NCBI GenBank assembly: GCA_013695175.1
Contig: JACDAZ010000216.1
Coordinates: forward strand, 1 to 9,997
Direction of reading: 5' to 3'
DNA: 9,997 bases
DNA from: Flavisolibacter sp.
Lineage (GTDB): Bacteria; Bacteroidota; Bacteroidia; Chitinophagales; Chitinophagaceae
Shown here: positions 6,712 through 9,997 of the stretch, piece by piece
How positions within the stretch are numbered: the stretch's first letter is position 1
How the letters are laid out: each line of letters begins with the position of its first letter
Position numbers and translations under genes: made by a program
Notes under the pieces: generated by a model
The model's input: the letters and a program-made list of their open reading frames with translations, nothing else
Database searches by the model: none
What the model was told of the DNA's origin: nothing

Positions 6712-8076
6712 TTACCATTGAAGCTTTCGTGAAAAATACATAATCACGGCAAGGGCAATAAATAATCCTATACTTCCAAACAACAATGAATAATCCTGTA
6801 ATTGAAGAATTGTAAAAATATAGATGTAAAGAAGTACGAGTACAGAAGATAAAACTGCTGATAACCTTGCTGATGATAATATTCCTTTTACAAACCAGGT
6901 TATTAAACCAATAGTACAAACTGCAGCAATAGCATAGGAAAGATTAAAACTAATATACTCCGAAAAAGAAAGTAGTAAAGTGTAAAAAAGTATGAGTGCT
7001 AAACCAATCAATCCATATTGAAACGGATGTACAGATTTATTATTTGTGGTTTCTATAAGGAAAAAGGCAGCAAAGGTCAGCAAAATACAAAGCACTGCAT
7101 ATTTTATGGAACGGGTAGTTTTTTGATAATTGTTAACAGGCACATATAAGTTTGCACCAAATGAAGAAGCAGACAGGTCATTTCTTGCAGGTGCAACTTC
7201 TACATACCTGTTTAAATTGCCAGTATTGATATGACCAATGCTGTAATTATTTCCTTTCCATTGTTGAGGAAACGCACGTTTATGAGCAAAGCTTTTCCAG
7301 GTTGCTGTAAAACCGGTATCACCTACCTGTGAATTATTGGGTAAAATATCACCACTAAAACTTGGGTGTGGCCAGGGAGAACTTAAGGCAACAGATGTAG
7401 ATCTTCCCACAGGTGTAAAAAGCAGTTGCTCCGAACCATTTAAATCCAATGAAGAACTAAACTGAAGATTATTTAATTGTTCAATGGAAACAACTGGTAA
7501 ATTAGCTGTAAGACCACTGGAACTCAGGTCATCTTCTGCTGACTGTGGAGACAGTACCAAGGCTGAATCACCCAAATTCATTTTCAGTTCTTCATTTAAT
7601 CCTTTTACATCTGTAATATTCAATTTTACATAGGATTCATTCCATATGATATCTTCACCGGGTATACCCAGTTTTAACGGATCGATTTGCCTGAATGATC
7701 CGGTTAAATTAATTTTTGAATTATACAGCATCACCTTGTATATGCCCCTGTATTTTTCCTGTGGTGTAAGTGAAGCTGTTATATTTAAATCATCAGGCAG
7801 AAAATAAGAGAACTTTTTAACCCTCACCCGTTTTTCTGGTGTTGCATTTTCTGTTTGCCAGTATGGTAAAACTATAACAGGACCAGTTATAACCTGCCTG
7901 CCTGCCCACTTACTGCTTACTTCTGCTATAGCTTCATTTTGGCGTTGTTCCCTTTCTTCAATAAGGCTGCTTACATAAAAAGTGGGTATCAATAAAAGCA
8001 ATACCATCACACCTATGATCAAACCTTTAACCAGGACTTTGCTTTTTGTCCAGATTGTTTCAACCGTTGTTTCCAT
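6712..8076 (-). CDS. creD: Cell envelope integrity protein CreD (inner membrane)
   Basis: 454 residues, close to the roughly 450 of E. coli CreD. Layout: short cytoplasmic N-terminus, membrane helix about 15-37, large periplasmic domain about 38-322, then five helices at about 324-342, 351-372, 376-396, 404-424 and 430-448. Family landmarks include EREQRQNEAIAEVSSKWAG and ITGPVIVLPY near the N-terminus, SSPWPHPSFSGDILP (232-246), VPVNNYQKTTRSIKYAVL, HPFQYGLIGLALILFY, and the C-terminal YFSRKLQW. In gammaproteobacteria CreD is an inner-membrane protein controlled by CreBC and affects envelope stress, colicin E2 tolerance and beta-lactam response; its biochemical activity is unknown. Here it follows a winged-helix regulator gene by 59 bp, and that gap carries an operator-like palindrome and a -7 box, implying its own regulated promoter. 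Confidence 0.93.
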   Translation of the reverse strand: METTVETIWTKSKVLVKGLIIGVMVLLLLIPTFYVSSLIEEREQRQNEAIAEVSSKWAGRQVITGPVIVLPYWQTENATPEKRVRVKKFSYFLPDDLNITASLTPQEKYRGIYKVMLYNSKINLTGSFRQIDPLKLGIPGEDIIWNESYVKLNITDVKGLNEELKMNLGDSALVLSPQSAEDDLSSSGLTANLPVVSIEQLNNLQFSSSLDLNGSEQLLFTPVGRSTSVALSSPWPHPSFSGDILPNNSQVGDTGFTATWKSFAHKRAFPQQWKGNNYSIGHINTGNLNRYVEVAPARNDLSASSFGANLYVPVNNYQKTTRSIKYAVLCILLTFAAFFLIETTNNKSVHPFQYGLIGLALILFYTLLLSFSEYISFNLSYAIAAVCTIGLITWFVKGILSSARLSAVLSSVLVLLYIYIFTILQLQDYSLLFGSIGLFIALAVIMYFSRKLQW

Positions 8077-8102
8077 TATTCAATTTTAAATATTAAGAAA
8101 GT

Positions 8103-8119
8103 ACTTTGTACTACAAAGT
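8103..8119. promoter_or_regulatory. Operator-like palindrome upstream of creD (site 1)
   Basis: ACTTTGTACTACAAAGT is a perfect inverted repeat with 8-bp arms around a single C. It lies in the 59-bp gap between the regulator gene and creD, 26 nt before the creD ATG. The same palindrome, differing only at two central bases, is found before the membrane-protein gene (9108-9124). A symmetrical site suits a dimeric winged-helix protein, and the only such protein here is encoded next door. Binding by that protein is inference. Confidence 0.7.
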
Positions 8120-8121
8120 TA
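8114..8121 (-). promoter_or_regulatory. -7 box of probable creD promoter
   Basis: Read on the minus strand this is TAACTTTG, an exact match to the Bacteroidota -7 consensus TAnnTTTG, 37 nt upstream of the creD ATG. It shares six of its bases with the right arm of operator site 1, so a bound regulator would block sigma-factor contact. At the expected -33 position there is only a T-rich stretch, not a clean TTTG. Confidence 0.5.
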
Positions 8122-8135
8122 TAATACAAAAAAAA

Positions 8136-8441
8136 TTATTTGATACCGTTGATCATTTTTTCCAAAGCTGAAATATGATCGCCAAAAGCTTTCTCACCCG
8201 TTTTAGTTACAGAATAAGTGGTGTTTGTTTTTCGACCGATAAATCCCTTATGCACTTTTATAAATTTTTCATCCTCCAGGGTTAGAAGATGTGTTGCCAG
8301 ATTGCCGTCTGTTACTTCCAGCATTTGCTTCAGGTCATTAAAACTTATTTCATCATTAACCACAAGAATGCTCATAACTCCCAGCCTCACCCGGTTGTCA
8401 AAAATTTTATTTAAACCTGCTATCGGATTTTTTATTGCCAT
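8136..8441 (-). CDS. Winged-helix transcriptional regulator (MarR/ArsR-like, PF13601-type)
   Basis: A 101-residue single-domain DNA-binding protein. The opening NPIAGLNKIFDNRVRLGVMS (residues 5-24) gives the first helix. ISFNDLKQMLEVTDGNLATHLLTLEDEKFI (32-61) forms the helix-turn-helix, with the recognition helix around DGNLATHLLTLE. KGFIGRKTNTTYSVTKTGEKAF (65-86) forms the wing and following helix, and the C-terminal helix probably dimerises. No ligand-binding domain or metal-binding Cys/His set is seen, so the signal is not obvious. It begins 9 bp after the stop of the membrane-protein gene and is very probably co-transcribed with it; creD follows. Two matching palindromes at the two promoters make it the likely autorepressor of the cluster. 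The PF13601 assignment is from memory of the family pattern. Confidence 0.88.
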   Translation of the reverse strand: MAIKNPIAGLNKIFDNRVRLGVMSILVVNDEISFNDLKQMLEVTDGNLATHLLTLEDEKFIKVHKGFIGRKTNTTYSVTKTGEKAFGDHISALEKMINGIK

Positions 8442-8450
8442 GCCTTTTAA

Positions 8451-9101
8451 TTAAGCAAACGATTTCTGCCTGTTTCCTCTTTCATATTTCCACCACATGA
8501 TAAAACCATAAATTATATGTAATACACCAAAACCAAATGCCCAAAAATAAAGTCCATAGCCTATAAATTGAGTGTTGATCAATCCAAGTAGTATCTGTAA
8601 AAACCCAAGATACCTGATATCATCTAACGTATACTTACTTCCATTAACTAATGAAAGTCCATAAAAAATAAGACTGATGGGTGCCACAAACCGCCATTCA
8701 TCGTAACGAAACATGGCCAGAATCAATAAACCACCGGCTATAAGCGGAATCAGCATATTGATCAATAAATTTTTGGAAGTATGATCCCATAAAGGCATGT
8801 TATTTCTTTTGGCTTTTAACCATGTAAAATAATAAGCAGATACAAGTGCTGCAATCAAAACTATTATAGCTAATGCCAATAAGTTATACTTTAATAATTG
8901 GAAAGAACTTCCTGTATAACCTGAAACTTTGTAGCCCTGATAATATTCATAAATCCAGTTGTAGGCAAAGAAAGATCCTAATAATGCCCAAAAACCAGCA
9001 GCAATACCACTAAGCCCGCTTAAGGAGATAAAACGACTGGATCGTTTCATCATGCGCCTGATATCCTGTATGGCTTCTAAGGATTGATTATGTTCACTCA
9101 T
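8451..9101 (-). CDS. Six-helix membrane protein of unknown function, first gene of the regulator-creD cluster
   Basis: 216 residues. A polar N-terminus containing SLEAIQDIRRMMKRSSRFISLSG precedes about six hydrophobic segments (roughly 27-49, 71-95, 110-131, 136-153, 163-180, 184-204), and the chain ends in a basic tail KYERGNRQKSFA. No catalytic motif, cofactor site or named domain is recognised. As I recall, similar proteins sit directly before small winged-helix regulators in Bacteroidota genomes. It starts 6 nt downstream of operator-like site 2 and ends 9 bp before the regulator gene, so the two are almost certainly one transcript. An inner-membrane sensor or partner of the regulator or of CreD is possible, but that is inference from linkage alone. 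Confidence 0.8.
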   Translation of the reverse strand: MSEHNQSLEAIQDIRRMMKRSSRFISLSGLSGIAAGFWALLGSFFAYNWIYEYYQGYKVSGYTGSSFQLLKYNLLALAIIVLIAALVSAYYFTWLKAKRNNMPLWDHTSKNLLINMLIPLIAGGLLILAMFRYDEWRFVAPISLIFYGLSLVNGSKYTLDDIRYLGFLQILLGLINTQFIGYGLYFWAFGFGVLHIIYGFIMWWKYERGNRQKSFA

Positions 9102-9107
9102 AAAAGC

Positions 9108-9124
9108 ACTTTGTGATACAAAGT
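9108..9124. promoter_or_regulatory. Operator-like palindrome upstream of the membrane protein-regulator operon (site 2)
   Basis: ACTTTGTGATACAAAGT is an inverted repeat with 7-bp arms and a 3-bp centre. Its minus-strand reading, ACTTTGTATCACAAAGT, matches site 1 before creD at all but two central bases, and the match extends to GTACTTTGTA on one side. It ends 6 nt before the ATG at 9101, so it covers the start of the transcript or the initiation region. A repressor bound here would block transcription of the membrane-protein gene and of the regulator itself. Confidence 0.7.
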
Positions 9125-9150
9125 ACAGTCAGATACCTGACATTTCCAAA
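9119..9150 (-). promoter_or_regulatory. Probable promoter of the membrane protein-regulator operon
   Basis: On the minus strand, TTTG (9150-9147) is followed 21 nt later by TACTTTG (9125-9119). The pair resembles the Bacteroidota TTTG / TAnnTTTG promoter, with one base missing from the -7 spacer. The -7 element overlaps operator-like site 2, the same arrangement as at the creD promoter. Confidence 0.4.
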
Positions 9151-9177
9151 TAACACAACTAATTATTCATTCTTTTA

Positions 9178-9997
9178 TTATTCTTCTTCTAATGATAAAA
9201 GGTATTTCTTAAACTGACTATCAATAGTTTTAGCATTGTATATTCCCGGTGCAAAGCCGGCAGTTATTGACTCTGCCTCTATTTTTTTACCATTGAAATT
9301 ATATGGGCCTGCTATTCCTAAATATTCTTCCACACCTTCATCTTCATTGAACTGAACTTTAAAAAGATAAAATTTTCGCTTTTCACCATTTAATAACCCT
9401 ATTCGTTCTCCTATAAATTGAATTTTTTCAACATTATCATATTCACTCGACATACGAAACATTTCACTTTCAGCTAAACTTTTTTGATTCAGAAACCTGG
9501 AAGGAAATAATTTAAGGTTATTTAATTTTTTTAACTCCAGGTAAAGTGGAAGCCTGTAAGTATTATCTTCAGCCAGCCTCATAATAGCTGTTGCATCTAC
9601 CTGCTGTTTATTTTTCAATAATACAATAGTAGCATCATAAACATTTTCAAGATCATTGGACTTAAGAACCAGTTTCAATAAATTGTTTGATTCAAGATCA
9701 TTGAATTTCCCTAACAATAATAACCAGTTATAAAAAACCCAATCATATTTAAGAGTAGATGTTGCAATTGTACTTTCTGCCTGTTTAAGTAATATGTTCT
9801 TATACAATTGCAAGTCAGATATGGTAATGTAATTGCTATCAATAAGTGTATTGCTAACAATAGCAATGACATCAGCCACTTCTTTATTTTCTAAACCTTT
9901 TAAGAGATGCGGAAAAATTGAGGTTGTGAGGCTAAGAGAATCCAATAAAGCACTTGCCAGGCCTGAGGACTTTCCGGATTTTGGTGTGTGATCTATC
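9178..9997 (-). CDS. C-terminal part of an uncharacterised protein (5' end outside window)
   Basis: The minus-strand frame stays open to the right edge, so about 273 residues of a longer protein are seen; the TTG at 9945 lies inside the frame and is unlikely to be the true start. The upstream residues (DHTPKSGKSSGLASALL) run smoothly into LDSLSLTTSIFPHLLKGLENK. The first two thirds are predicted alpha-helical and Leu-rich, with spacing reminiscent of HEAT-like repeats (FPHLLKGLENKEVADVIAIV; LLLLGKFNDLESNNLLKLV). The last third looks like a small beta-rich domain (KIQFIGERIGLLNGEKRKFYLFKVQF; YLGIAGPYNFNGKKIEAE). No enzyme motif is visible. It faintly recalls the C-terminus of the long TraB/GumN-type proteins of Bacteroidota, but I cannot confirm that. 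It ends 76 bp before the next gene with no clear terminator. Confidence 0.7.
   Translation of the reverse strand, partial: IDHTPKSGKSSGLASALLDSLSLTTSIFPHLLKGLENKEVADVIAIVSNTLIDSNYITISDLQLYKNILLKQAESTIATSTLKYDWVFYNWLLLLGKFNDLESNNLLKLVLKSNDLENVYDATIVLLKNKQQVDATAIMRLAEDNTYRLPLYLELKKLNNLKLFPSRFLNQKSLAESEMFRMSSEYDNVEKIQFIGERIGLLNGEKRKFYLFKVQFNEDEGVEEYLGIAGPYNFNGKKIEAESITAGFAPGIYNAKTIDSQFKKYLLSLEEE

Noticed and set aside
6650..6919. Minus-strand 89-codon open frame overlapping the creD end
   Set aside because: It lies out of frame over the creD coding region, its product is an implausible Phe/Tyr/Ile-rich string, and it has no recognisable domain; it is a shadow frame.
8218..8454. Plus-strand 78-codon frame antisense to the winged-helix regulator
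   Set aside because: The regulator on the opposite strand has a clear domain and operon context; the antisense product shows none.
9943..9945. TTG as the start of the rightmost gene
   Set aside because: The reading frame continues without a stop to the window edge with credible protein sequence, so this codon is more likely an internal Leu of a truncated gene.

Overview
The window is AT-rich and densely coded. It looks like chromosomal DNA of a Bacteroidota member, most likely Chitinophagaceae or a close relative. The reasons are: (i) starts mostly lack Shine-Dalgarno sequences, while TAnnTTTG-type -7 boxes occur; (ii) one gene encodes the long 'TolB-like' outer-membrane protein typical of this phylum (pseudo-peptidase, beta-propeller and Omp85-like barrel in one chain); (iii) a winged-helix regulator, a six-helix membrane protein and CreD form one cluster. 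The genus placement is inference. No rRNA, tRNA, CRISPR array or intact transposase gene is visible, and no gene-free stretch exceeds about 150 bp.

Layout. Left edge to 878 (+): the C-terminal part of a secreted di-heme cytochrome c peroxidase/MauG-type protein. 937-2451 (+): a polytopic flippase of the polysaccharide/lipid II exporter superfamily, with a TTG start. 2448-3092 (-): a glyoxalase II-like metallo-beta-lactamase-fold hydrolase whose stop codon overlaps that of the flippase in a shared TTAA. 3161-6562 (+): the large outer-membrane protein, transcribed divergently from the hydrolase across about 70 bp. 6563-6711: a strong palindromic, probably bidirectional terminator plus a third, inverted copy of its arm. 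This is either a MITE-like unit or a remnant of an insertion-sequence end.

Right half, all on the minus strand and read right to left: 9178 to the edge is the C-terminal part of an unrecognised protein. Then come a six-helix membrane protein (8451-9101), a small winged-helix regulator (8136-8441) and creD (6712-8076). The last three form a regulatory module. Two near-identical 17-bp palindromes (ACTTTGT-N3-ACAAAGT) lie directly upstream of the membrane-protein gene and directly upstream of creD, each overlapping a likely -7 promoter element. The simplest reading is that the winged-helix protein represses its own operon and creD through these sites, giving an envelope-integrity response without the CreBC two-component system.

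Most worth a second look: the paired operators, the loss of the inter-heme Trp in the peroxidase, the degenerate peptidase site in the outer-membrane protein, and the palindromic repeat cluster at 6582-6696.
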